Below the pieces are notes generated by a model. That model saw only the letters and a list, made by a program, of their open reading frames with translations, was not told where the DNA came from and made no database searches. A DNA stretch of 13,069 bases from DASXUC01 sp036505015 (GTDB lineage: Bacteria > Sysuimicrobiota > Sysuimicrobiia > Sysuimicrobiales > Kaftiobacteriaceae), in the NCBI GenBank assembly GCA_036505015.1, contig DASXUC010000075.1, positions 1-13,069 of the forward strand, in the 5' to 3' direction. A program made the translations under genes and the position numbers. This document shows, piece after piece, positions 6,241 to 12,936 of the stretch; the stretch's first letter is position 1, and every line of letters begins with the position of its first letter.

Positions 6241-7620
6241 CTATGGCCTGATCCGGACGGCCCGCACGGCCGCCCGGGTCTCGGCGCCAAGGCCGAGCGT
6301 CTGCACGAAGGAGACGAAGTGCCAGCGGGCCGTGACGTTGTCGTCAAACAACGACATCCCAAACCGGTAGACTCGTCCCGGCTTGAAGGGTTTGTCGTCA
6401 GGGTTCCCGGTCACGAGCTTACGGCGCAGTTCCACGACCCATCGGCCGTTGCCCCACGATCCGTTGGCCAGGATGTCCGCGCTGCTTCCAGCAGGCAGGC
6501 GCAGGACGTTTCGAGGCAGCAGGTCACCGGCGGCAAACCGCGCCGCGGCGTCGAGCGGGACCGCATTTTGGCCTTCCACCAGCGGCAGCTGTGCCCGCAG
6601 CTCGCTAAACCGGGACTCCGGGATCGCCCGAAAGCCGGTCTTCGACTGGTCGTACATGAACGACGCGCGCGCCGGCGTGGTGAACGTGGAGCGGCCCGCG
6701 TCGCTGAGCCGGTACTCCAGCACGTAGTCGTCACCGGCATATCCAACCGGGCTCGAGCGGTAGGCCCGCCACTGCCACAGATCGAGGAACGACCCCTCGG
6801 CCTTCAATCGATCGATTTCAGCCCTGGTCTTGACCTTGTCCCAGCCACCCGTCTCATCGATTGCAGTGCGCGTGAGAAGGAGGTAGTGGCGCATATCCGT
6901 CGCGTTCAGTCCAGTGGTCCCGAAGTACGGATGGTTGCGCACACGGTCGCCGACCACATCCGCGGGCATGTAACGCATGCTGGTGTGGCAGGCCATGAAG
7001 CACCCGACTTGGTTGAATCCGGTCCTGACCCCGTCGGCCGCCTGGACGTTGCGATCGGTAAACATCAGCGCGAGGCGGTCCTCATAACTCGGCGGGATGC
7101 CGGCTCTCGTCGCTTCAGGCTTGGGACCACCCCACGCTACCCAGCGGGTCCCGTCCCAGCGCCACAACTCGTGGCTGGCACCCGGCTGAGCAGCCGCCCA
7201 CTCAAACCGGAAGTAGATGTACTGGTCGTCGAACGCGGCGCGGACCGACACGTCCACGGACCCGCGCTTGCCGATGATGGGCTCGGGTTCCAGGGCGCCG
7301 GCCTTGACTAGTCGTTCACCGAGCGTCTTCTCGGTACCGGTGTGACACGCCAGGCAGGCGGTCCCGCCGAGGATCTGCTGGCTGCCCGGATGCTTGGCAC
7401 TGGTGAGGAACTCCCAACTTGCCTGACCCGGAAAGAACACGGTAATGGTCTGGGCCGGAATCTTCGACCAATCGCCGGGGAAGGTGAACAGTCCGGCCGC
7501 TCTGATGGCCGGGGACACCTGGGCCTCGACGCGGCCGGATGTGGCCCCCGGCGACCAGATCATTAGAGCCACCAGAACGAGGATCACTACTGATGCGCTG
7601 ACGGTAGTCCACCGGTTCAT
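6241..7620 (-). CDS. Cytochrome with ethylbenzene-dehydrogenase-type heme domain and N-terminal heme c
   Basis: 459 residues: signal peptide (about 1-33), a short region with a heme c site CLACH (89-93), then a large beta-rich domain resembling the gamma-subunit heme domain of ethylbenzene dehydrogenase/DMSO-reductase-family enzymes. Supporting motifs are EDRLALMF (180-187), an LWQWRAYRSSPVGYAGDDYV region (281-300) and GMSLFDD near the end. A second site reads CFMACH (207-212), with three residues between the cysteines instead of two. No molybdopterin subunit is encoded nearby, so it is probably a stand-alone electron-transfer protein. The start at 7620 overlaps the stop of the regulator gene (ATGA) and has AGGAG 7 nt upstream; reading further up would overwrite the regulator. 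Family assignment is by pattern and moderately sure. Confidence 0.82.
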   Translation of the reverse strand: MNRWTTVSASVVILVLVALMIWSPGATSGRVEAQVSPAIRAAGLFTFPGDWSKIPAQTITVFFPGQASWEFLTSAKHPGSQQILGGTACLACHTGTEKTLGERLVKAGALEPEPIIGKRGSVDVSVRAAFDDQYIYFRFEWAAAQPGASHELWRWDGTRWVAWGGPKPEATRAGIPPSYEDRLALMFTDRNVQAADGVRTGFNQVGCFMACHTSMRYMPADVVGDRVRNHPYFGTTGLNATDMRHYLLLTRTAIDETGGWDKVKTRAEIDRLKAEGSFLDLWQWRAYRSSPVGYAGDDYVLEYRLSDAGRSTFTTPARASFMYDQSKTGFRAIPESRFSELRAQLPLVEGQNAVPLDAAARFAAGDLLPRNVLRLPAGSSADILANGSWGNGRWVVELRRKLVTGNPDDKPFKPGRVYRFGMSLFDDNVTARWHFVSFVQTLGLGAETRAAVRAVRIRP

Positions 7621-7832
7621 CGTCTCTCTCCTCTGGATCTGCGGCCGCCCACTGGGTAGCCCTGCGTGGCGGCCAACCGTTCCACCTCGTCTGCGGGGTA
7701 CCGTCGGCGGCCGCCCAGGGTCATCCGCACCGGCAGCCGGCCTTCCCGCGCCCACCGATACACGGTGTGGGGCGACACGCCAAAGATCGCCGCCACTTCG
7801 TGCCGGCTGAGCAATCGGTGCGGTTCTGCCAT
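7617..7832 (-). CDS. BldC/MerR-like single helix-turn-helix regulator
   Basis: A 71-residue DNA-binding protein consisting of one MerR-type winged HTH (about 7-52): LLSRHEVAAIFGVSPHTVYRW, then EGRLP, the wing TLGGRRRY and PADEVERL. It has no effector or dimerisation domain. The pattern closely follows actinobacterial BldC, which binds DNA direct repeats cooperatively head to tail; it also resembles excisionase-type HTH_17 proteins. A basic tail (GGRRSRGERR) ends in TGA overlapping the ATG of the EB_dh cytochrome, so it is the first gene of the cytochrome operon and probably coupled to it. The start 7832 has no clear ribosome site; in-frame ATGs at 7868 and 7865 or a GTG near 7859 are possible. 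The missing ribosome site would fit a short-leader or leaderless mRNA. Probably controls its own operon and the divergent ccm genes (inference). Confidence 0.82.
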   Translation of the reverse strand: MAEPHRLLSRHEVAAIFGVSPHTVYRWAREGRLPVRMTLGGRRRYPADEVERLAATQGYPVGGRRSRGERR

Positions 7833-7890
7833 GGGTGCGCGGGCCCGTGCCGCCACTCGCATCATAGAGAACAATGCGCGCAATTGCCCA

Positions 7891-7926
7891 TGATGCAACT
7901 GCACCATTTGTGCGCTTTGTGCATCA
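7891..7926. promoter_or_regulatory. Candidate operator: 9-bp-spaced TTTGTGC repeats inside TGATGCA/TGCATCA inverted repeat
   Basis: TTTGTGC occurs at 7907-7913 and 7916-7922, exactly 9 bp apart. Both lie within an inverted repeat with arms TGATGCA (7891-7897) and TGCATCA (7920-7926). The site is 25-60 bp upstream of the TATGAT hexamer of the regulator operon. Closely spaced direct repeats are the kind of target used by BldC-like proteins; the link to the adjacent gene is inference. Confidence 0.45.
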
Positions 7927-7945
7927 GGGGGGCAGAGGACCACGA

Positions 7946-7963
7946 ATCGGGCAGGCGCCCGAT
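7946..7963. promoter_or_regulatory. Perfect 7-bp inverted repeat in the ccm upstream region
   Basis: ATCGGGC (7946-7952) and GCCCGAT (7957-7963) with a 4-nt loop, 72 nt before ccmA. It could be an operator or a 5' leader hairpin. No T run follows, so it is not a terminator. Confidence 0.35.
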
Positions 7964-8034
7964 ACCTGAGCCTCCGGCGCGTCCATAGACTGAGCGAGGA
8001 AAGCGAACATTCCGAACACCCCGGGGCGCGGCAG

Positions 8035-8778
8035 ATGCGTGCCATTGAGGCTGACAGGCTGGTCAAAGCGTTCGGGCCGGTGCACGCGCTGCGCGGGGTG
8101 AGTCTGAGCATCGCGTCCGGCGAGTCGGTGGTCATCTTCGGACCAAACGGCGCAGGGAAGACCACGCTGCTGAAGATCCTGGCCACCCTGATGCGGCCCA
8201 CCAGCGGCCGCCTGCGCTTGTTCGGCGCCGACCCGTTCGCCGACGGCACTCTGCGGAGGACGCTGGGCGTCGTCTCGCACCAGACGTACCTCTACGGCGG
8301 ACTCACCGCCTCTGAGAACCTCGTGTTCGCCGGGCGGTTGTACGGTGTCCCCGACACCGGTGAGCGGACCGCGGTCCTGCTGGATACCGTGGGTCTGGCC
8401 GGCCGGGCCCACGATCTCGTGCGGACGTTCAGTCGGGGGATGAGCCAGCGCCTGGCCATCGCCCGCGCGTTGATGCACGACCCGCCGCTGCTGCTGCTCG
8501 ACGAGCCATATACGGGGTTGGACCGCCACGCCGCGGGCATGCTCACCGGACTGCTGGAGCGCCTGCGAGGACAGCGCACCGTCGTGATGACGACGCACAG
8601 CATCGAACAGGGTCTCACCCTGGCCGACCGCATGGCGATCCTGGTCGGCGGCACGCTTGCCTATCAGGGGACGGACGGACTGGGCAGCCCGCGGGACGCG
8701 GAACGCCTGTACCTCGACTGCGTCGAGGCGGCGCGGGCCCCAACCATTCGCGACGCTCAGGTTCGGGGCACCGCATGA
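8035..8778 (+). CDS. ccmA: CcmA, ATPase of the cytochrome c maturation ABC complex
   Basis: 247-residue cytoplasmic ABC ATPase. It has Walker A GPNGAGKT (36-43), Q83, signature FSRGMSQRL (132-140), Walker B LLLLDEP (152-158) and H188. The SRGMSQRL form of the signature is typical of CcmA. With CcmB it powers release of heme-loaded CcmE from CcmC in System I. It is the first gene of the plus-strand operon, divergent from the cytochrome genes. Its stop overlaps the ccmB ATG (ATGA). The start ATG has only a weak G-rich stretch upstream, but no in-frame ATG or GTG is evident close upstream. The last 25 residues have low conservation character. Assignment is very secure given ccmB, ccmC, ccmD, ccmE and ccmF downstream. 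Confidence 0.95.
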   Translation: MRAIEADRLVKAFGPVHALRGVSLSIASGESVVIFGPNGAGKTTLLKILATLMRPTSGRLRLFGADPFADGTLRRTLGVVSHQTYLYGGLTASENLVFAGRLYGVPDTGERTAVLLDTVGLAGRAHDLVRTFSRGMSQRLAIARALMHDPPLLLLDEPYTGLDRHAAGMLTGLLERLRGQRTVVMTTHSIEQGLTLADRMAILVGGTLAYQGTDGLGSPRDAERLYLDCVEAARAPTIRDAQVRGTA

Positions 8779-9443
8779 CGGCCATCCGCCTCCTGGTCTG
8801 GAAAGATCTGGTCCTCGAGCTGCGGACGAAGGAGATCCTCACCGCAATGGCGGTGTTCTCCGTGCTGGTCGCGGTCGTGTTCAGCTTCGCGTTCTCACCA
8901 TCGGCGGATGACGCGGTCCGCCTCCTGCCCGGCATGCTCTGGGTGACGCTCGCGTTTGCGGCCATCCTCGGGTTGTCACGGTCCTTCATGCTGGAGCGGG
9001 ATCAGGAATGTCTGGAGGGCCTGCGGTTGTTCCCGTTCGACCGCAGCGCGATCTACGCCGGGAAGGCGGTCGCCAATCTCTTGTTTCTGTTCGCGGTCGA
9101 AGTGGTGCTGCTGCCCGCCCTGGCGGCGATCTCGGGCGTGTCGCTCCTCCCGCGTCTGTTCCCGCTGCTGGCGGTCCTCGCACTGGGCAGTATTGGACTC
9201 GTGGTGGTGGGAACGCTGTTCTCGGCAATGTCGGTGCACACCCGCATCCGTGAGGTGCTGCTGCCGGTGTTGATGCTCCCGCTCGCCGCACCGGTGCTCA
9301 TCAGCGCCACCAAGGCGATGCAGGGGCTGCTGGCCGGACGGAGTTGGACCGACGTGCTGCCGGGCATCCGGATCCTCGGTGCGTTCGACGTGATCTTTGC
9401 GGTCATCGGCTACCTGGTCTTCGAGTATGTCCTGGAGGAGTGA
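8775..9443 (+). CDS. ccmB: CcmB, membrane subunit of the cytochrome c maturation ABC complex
   Basis: 222 residues with about six transmembrane helices and the usual CcmB length. Recognisable family segments are LVWKDLVLELRTKE at the N-terminus, MLERDQECLEGLRLFPFDRS in the first cytoplasmic loop, and the Pro/Leu-rich helices at about 155-180 (LLPVLMLPLAAPVLIS). It is the permease-like partner of CcmA and, with CcmC and CcmD, handles heme-charged CcmE. It overlaps ccmA by 4 nt, which probably drives its translation since its own ribosome site is weak. GGAGGAG near its 3' end serves as the ribosome site of ccmC. Confidence 0.94.
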   Translation: MTAIRLLVWKDLVLELRTKEILTAMAVFSVLVAVVFSFAFSPSADDAVRLLPGMLWVTLAFAAILGLSRSFMLERDQECLEGLRLFPFDRSAIYAGKAVANLLFLFAVEVVLLPALAAISGVSLLPRLFPLLAVLALGSIGLVVVGTLFSAMSVHTRIREVLLPVLMLPLAAPVLISATKAMQGLLAGRSWTDVLPGIRILGAFDVIFAVIGYLVFEYVLEE

Positions 9444-9446
9444 GCG

Positions 9447-10178
9447 ATGAAACGATGGGACTGGCGCGCGCTGGTGATCGGAGCGAGCGGGATCCTTGCC
9501 ATCATCGGATTGTTCATGGCGACGCTGTACGCGCCGCAGGAGAAGACGATGGGCGATGCCCAGCGGATCTTCTACCTGCACGTGCCGTCGGCGTGGATCG
9601 GCTTTCTGGCCTTCGGCGTGGTCTTCGTCGCCAGCATCGCCTACCTGGCGACGCGCCGGCGGGAGTTCGACCTGGCGGCGGCGGCGAGCACCGAGGTCGG
9701 CGTCGTGTTCACGACCCTGGCCATCGCCAGCGGGGCGGTGTGGGGCCGCTACGCCTGGGGCACCTGGTGGAGCTGGGACCCGCGGCTGACCACCACGTTC
9801 ATGCTCTGGTTCATCTACGTCGTGTCGCTGATGGTACGGGCCTACGGCGGCACGGGCAACCAGCCGTCCCGGTTCGCCGCCGTCTTGGGCATCGTCGGGT
9901 TCCTGGACATTCCCCTGATTCACCTGTCGGTCGTCTGGTGGCGGTCACTCCACCCGCTGCCCGTGGTCGTCCGACCGGAGGGTCTGGGGTCCGGGCTCCA
10001 TCCGGCCATGCTGCAGACGCTGATGGTGAACCTCGCCGCGTTCACGCTGCTGTACGTCGCGCTGTTCAGTATCCGCCGCGCACAGATGGCGGCGGCCGAC
10101 GCGCTGGTCGCCCTTCGCGACCAGTCATTCGAGCCGACCGGGATCACGGTCCCGGCGGCTCCTCTGGGGGTGCCGTGA
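9447..10178 (+). CDS. ccmC: CcmC, heme-handling protein that loads CcmE
   Basis: 243-residue six-helix membrane protein of the heme-handling family. The external tryptophan-rich WWD motif is at about 104-116 (WGTWWSWDPRLT). The two flanking histidines expected as heme ligands are H45 (FYLHVPSAW) and H169 (WWRSLHP). It presents heme to CcmE on the outer face of the membrane. It starts 3 nt after ccmB with a strong GGAGGAG 6 nt upstream. Its stop overlaps the ccmD ATG by one base (TGATG). The C-terminal tail beyond about residue 212 is hydrophilic and longer than the minimal family core. Confidence 0.96.
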   Translation: MKRWDWRALVIGASGILAIIGLFMATLYAPQEKTMGDAQRIFYLHVPSAWIGFLAFGVVFVASIAYLATRRREFDLAAAASTEVGVVFTTLAIASGAVWGRYAWGTWWSWDPRLTTTFMLWFIYVVSLMVRAYGGTGNQPSRFAAVLGIVGFLDIPLIHLSVVWWRSLHPLPVVVRPEGLGSGLHPAMLQTLMVNLAAFTLLYVALFSIRRAQMAAADALVALRDQSFEPTGITVPAAPLGVP

Positions 10179-10312
10179 TGTCACCGCTTGGTGCGATGTT
10201 CCTTGGATACGGCATCGTGGTCGGCGGTCTGTTCGCCTACGTCATCCGCCTGCACCGCATCGGCCGGGCGATTGACGCCGAGCTGCGGCGCGCAGCGCCG
10301 GAACGGCGGTGA
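10178..10312 (+). CDS. ccmD: CcmD, small single-helix heme exporter subunit
   Basis: 44 residues: one N-terminal transmembrane helix (about 6-24, MFLGYGIVVGGLFAYVI) followed by a positively charged cytoplasmic tail (RLHRIGRAIDAELRR). Size, topology and position between ccmC and ccmE are diagnostic of CcmD, although such short sequences have few conserved residues. It stabilises the CcmABC-CcmE assembly. GGGGGTG lies 5 nt before the ATG, which overlaps the ccmC stop by one base. Confidence 0.88.
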   Translation: MSPLGAMFLGYGIVVGGLFAYVIRLHRIGRAIDAELRRAAPERR

Positions 10313-10317
10313 TCCCG

Positions 10318-10701
10318 ATGCGGGTGAAGCTCCTCGTCGCCGTGCTCGTCATGCTCGCCGTCGGTGGCTACCTGGCCTACAGCGGCGCGCGCTCCAGCAT
10401 GGCCTACTACCTGACCGTGGGCGAGCTGCTGGACCGCGGCGAGTCGATGCAGGCCGCGGATCTGCGGGTCAGCGGGCAGGTTCGCGCGGGATCGGTGCAG
10501 CGGGATCAGCGCAGCGGGTTGCTGCGGTTCGACGCGACCGACGGCGTCCACGCGCTGCCGGTCACCTATCGCGGCATCGTGCCCGACACGTTTAAACCCG
10601 GCGCCGACGTCGTGGTGGAAGGGCGCTTCGACGGGACGACCTTCACCGCGGTGCGGCTGTTTGCCAAATGCCCGTCCAAGTTCGAGGCGAAAGAACAATG
10701 A
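10318..10701 (+). CDS. ccmE: CcmE heme chaperone, Cys-type variant
   Basis: 127 residues: N-terminal membrane anchor (about 4-21) and a periplasmic OB-fold beta barrel. In classical CcmE, heme is bound covalently by a His in an HXXXY motif. Here the matching segment near the C-terminus is LFAKCPSKFEAKEQ, with C118 replacing His and F122 replacing Tyr. A CXXXY form is known from archaea and some bacteria such as Desulfovibrio, often in Ccm systems that lack a standard CcmH; the Phe is a further departure. The protein has almost no tail past this motif. Start: ATG 10318 gives MRVKLL; a GTG at 10309 overlapping the ccmD stop (GTGA) would add three residues. Neither has a strong ribosome site. 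Confidence 0.93.
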   Translation: MRVKLLVAVLVMLAVGGYLAYSGARSSMAYYLTVGELLDRGESMQAADLRVSGQVRAGSVQRDQRSGLLRFDATDGVHALPVTYRGIVPDTFKPGADVVVEGRFDGTTFTAVRLFAKCPSKFEAKEQ

Positions 10702-10806
10702 ACGGGGTTCGGGGTTCGGGGTTGGGGGTTCGGCAGTGCTTGAGAGACGCGAGTGCGGTCTTCCCGAACACCGAACCCCGAACACCGACCCCCGGGGGTT
10801 GCTTCA
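10702..10806 (+). repeat. ccmE-ccmF spacer: G-rich heptamer repeat forming a 32-nt imperfect inverted repeat
   Basis: The left arm 10703-10734 is built of GGGGTTC heptamers. The right arm 10763-10794 is its near-complement: 27 of 32 positions pair, with a 28-nt loop. The left arm alone has four runs of four or five G with TTC, TTC and TT loops, a strong G-quadruplex pattern on the plus (mRNA) strand. The element fills almost the whole spacer of an otherwise tightly packed operon and ends about 12 nt before the ccmF start. It may be a dispersed REP-like element or an mRNA structure tuning ccmF. Confidence 0.75.
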
Positions 10807-12936
10807 ATGGCTGATCTCGGCAGCGCCGCGATCACCCTGGCCTTCCTCGCCGCGGTCTTCGGGACGATCGCGCCCCTGCTGGGCGCGGCCAGGCGGCGCC
10901 CCGAGCTCATCCACAGCGCCCGGCGCGCGGTCTTCGCGGTGGTGGGGCTGCTGGTCATCGCCTCGGGTGCGTTACTGTGGGCGCTGTTGACGCGCGATTT
11001 CACCAACACCTACGTCGCCTCGTACACCAGCCGGGCGCTGGGGTTCTGGTACACTCTCTCGGCCTTCTGGGCGGGCCAGGCCGGCTCGCTCCTGTTCTGG
11101 GCGCTGTTGCTGGCCATCTTCAGCGGCGTGGTCGTGTGGCGTCACGCGCGGCGAGACGCGCTGATGCCGTACGTCATCGCGACGCTGATGGGCACGCTGG
11201 CCTTCTTCACCATGCTGCTGGTCTTCGTGAGCAGCCCGTTCGAGCGCGCGGCGTTCGCCGCGCCCGACGGCGCGGGGCTCAATCCGCTGCTGCAGAACCC
11301 GGGGATGTTCTTCCACCCGCCCACGTTGTACCTCGGGTGGGTGGGATTCACCGTGCCGTTCGCGTTTGCGATCGCTGCGATGGCGAGCCGCAGGCTGGAC
11401 AGCGAGTGGATCCGCGCCACCCGGCGCTGGACGCTGGCGGCCTGGGCGTTCCTCTCGCTGGGCCTGCTGCTGGGGATGTGGTGGGCCTACGTCGAGCTGG
11501 GCTGGGGCGGGTTCTGGGCATGGGATCCCGTCGAGAACGCCGGGCTGATGCCCTGGCTGACGGCGACGGCCTTCCTCCACTCGGCGATGATCCAGGAAAA
11601 GCGGGACATGCTCAAGGTGTGGAACCTGGTCCTCATCTGCCTGACGTTCATCCTCTCGGTCTTCGGGACGTTTTTGACCCGCAGCGGTGTGCTCTCGTCG
11701 GTGCACTCCTTTGCCGTCTCGTCGCTGGGGCCGCTGTTCTTCGCCTTCCTGGTCGTCATCGCCGTAATCTCGGTGGGCCTGATCATCCTCAGGCTGCCCG
11801 ATCTGCGCACCCGGGTCGAGTTGGATTCCATCGTCTCGCGAGAATCGGGCTTCCTGTTCAACAATCTGCTGCTGCTCGGGGCGGCCGTCTCGGTGTTCCT
11901 TGGGACGGTTTTCCCAATGCTGTCGGAAGTGGTCTCCGGAATGAAGATCAGCGTTGGCCCGCCGTTCTTCAACCAGATCAACATCCCCGTCGGGCTGGGC
12001 CTGCTCCTGCTGATGGGCCTGTGCCCGCTGCTGGCCTGGCGCAAGACCGCCGCCGCCGAGCTGCGGCGCCACTTCCTCGTGCCTGCCGCGGTCGCGGGCG
12101 CCACCGCGGCGGTGCTGGTCGGCTTTGGACCGGTTCCGCCGGTGGCGGTGGCGGCGTTTGCGCTCAGCGCGTTCGTCACGGCCGCGATTGCCACCGACGT
12201 CCACCGCGGCGCCATGGTCCGGCGCGGCCATGGCGAGGCGTACGCCCTCGCGCTGGGGCGGCTGGTGGCCCGGAACCACCGGCGCTACGGCGGCTACGTG
12301 GTGCACGCCGGCATCATCCTCCTGTTTGCGGGGATGGCGGGGGCGGCGATGTCGACGCAGCGCGAAGCCGTCCTGCAGCGGGGTGAGTCCCTGTCGATCA
12401 AGCAGTACACCCTGCGCTACGACGGGGCCGACACGTCCTCGGCCCCCAACATGCTTGTCACCTCGGCCACGCTGAGCGTCTCCGCCGGGGCCACGCCGAT
12501 CGGGCAGATGATCCCGCACCGCAACCTCTACCGTGGCCGCGAGGATGAGCCGATGACCGAGGTCGCCATCCGCTCCACGCTGTGGGAGGACCTCTACGTC
12601 ATCCTCGTCGGCGTGGGCGAGGACGGCAGCGCGGCGCTCCGCGTCATCATCAATCCCTTGATGCTGTGGATGTGGACCGGCGGCGCGCTGTTGATCGCCG
12701 GGACGCTCATTGCATTCTGGCCCGAGCGCACCGAGGCGCATGTCACCGGACCGCCGCGCGCCGGCCGGCGCCCCGCCGCAGACCGGGACCTCGACGCCGA
12801 GATCGAATCGCTCATCGCGGCGGCCCGCGCCGCCCGGCGGTGCGCGGCGTGCGGCGAGACGCTGCCCGCGGCGGCCAACTTCTGCCCGGGCTGCGGCGCG
12901 GTCTCCGCACCGACCCCGGAAGGAGCTCGCCGGTGA
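10807..12936 (+). CDS. ccmF: CcmF heme lyase subunit with C-terminal zinc-ribbon extension
   Basis: 709-residue polytopic membrane protein of the heme-handling family, catalysing transfer of heme from CcmE to apocytochromes. The WWD motif region spans about 233-262 (GWGGFWAWDPVENAG...FLHSAM). Candidate heme-ligand histidines are H170, H258, H300 and H500 (VVHAGII). A large periplasmic domain (about 515-610) precedes the last helix (about 617-637). After that a hydrophilic tail with DLDAEIESLIAAAR leads to a zinc ribbon: C679/C682 and C693/C696. That tail is not part of standard CcmF and resembles the small zinc-ribbon/CcmI-like proteins found near ccm genes, here fused. ATG 10807 is preferred; the upstream in-frame ATG 10753 lies in the repeat spacer. 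The GTG of the next gene overlaps its stop. Confidence 0.94.
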   Translation: MADLGSAAITLAFLAAVFGTIAPLLGAARRRPELIHSARRAVFAVVGLLVIASGALLWALLTRDFTNTYVASYTSRALGFWYTLSAFWAGQAGSLLFWALLLAIFSGVVVWRHARRDALMPYVIATLMGTLAFFTMLLVFVSSPFERAAFAAPDGAGLNPLLQNPGMFFHPPTLYLGWVGFTVPFAFAIAAMASRRLDSEWIRATRRWTLAAWAFLSLGLLLGMWWAYVELGWGGFWAWDPVENAGLMPWLTATAFLHSAMIQEKRDMLKVWNLVLICLTFILSVFGTFLTRSGVLSSVHSFAVSSLGPLFFAFLVVIAVISVGLIILRLPDLRTRVELDSIVSRESGFLFNNLLLLGAAVSVFLGTVFPMLSEVVSGMKISVGPPFFNQINIPVGLGLLLLMGLCPLLAWRKTAAAELRRHFLVPAAVAGATAAVLVGFGPVPPVAVAAFALSAFVTAAIATDVHRGAMVRRGHGEAYALALGRLVARNHRRYGGYVVHAGIILLFAGMAGAAMSTQREAVLQRGESLSIKQYTLRYDGADTSSAPNMLVTSATLSVSAGATPIGQMIPHRNLYRGREDEPMTEVAIRSTLWEDLYVILVGVGEDGSAALRVIINPLMLWMWTGGALLIAGTLIAFWPERTEAHVTGPPRAGRRPAADRDLDAEIESLIAAARAARRCAACGETLPAAANFCPGCGAVSAPTPEGARR

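Larger units (their letters stand above)
7833..8034. promoter_or_regulatory. Divergent promoter region between cytochrome operon and ccm operon
   Basis: About 200 nt separates two head-to-head operons, so both promoters should lie here. For the minus direction a TATGAT -10-like hexamer is at 7866-7861, with no good -35 at 17-18 bp, as expected of an activated promoter. For ccm I find no convincing sigma-70 pair. The region also holds the TTTGTGC direct repeats, a long inverted repeat and a 7-bp hairpin, listed separately. Confidence 0.5.

Noticed and set aside
7617..7832. HTH protein as phage excisionase in a mobile element
   Set aside because: No integrase, attachment repeats or other phage genes; overlap coupling to a cytochrome gene and the BldC-like pattern favour a host regulator.
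10753..10806. Upstream in-frame ATG of ccmF at 10753
   Set aside because: Would translate the palindromic repeat into a Pro/Arg-rich leader absent from CcmF; ATG 10807 starts at the typical N-terminus.
10702..10806. CRISPR-like array from the heptamer repeats
   Set aside because: Units are 7 nt with no spacers; it is a tandem/inverted repeat, not repeat-spacer structure.
10972..12741. Minus-strand ORF of 589 codons opposite ccmF
   Set aside because: Long open frame caused by GC bias; composition is Arg/Gln/Glu/His-rich with no recognisable domain.
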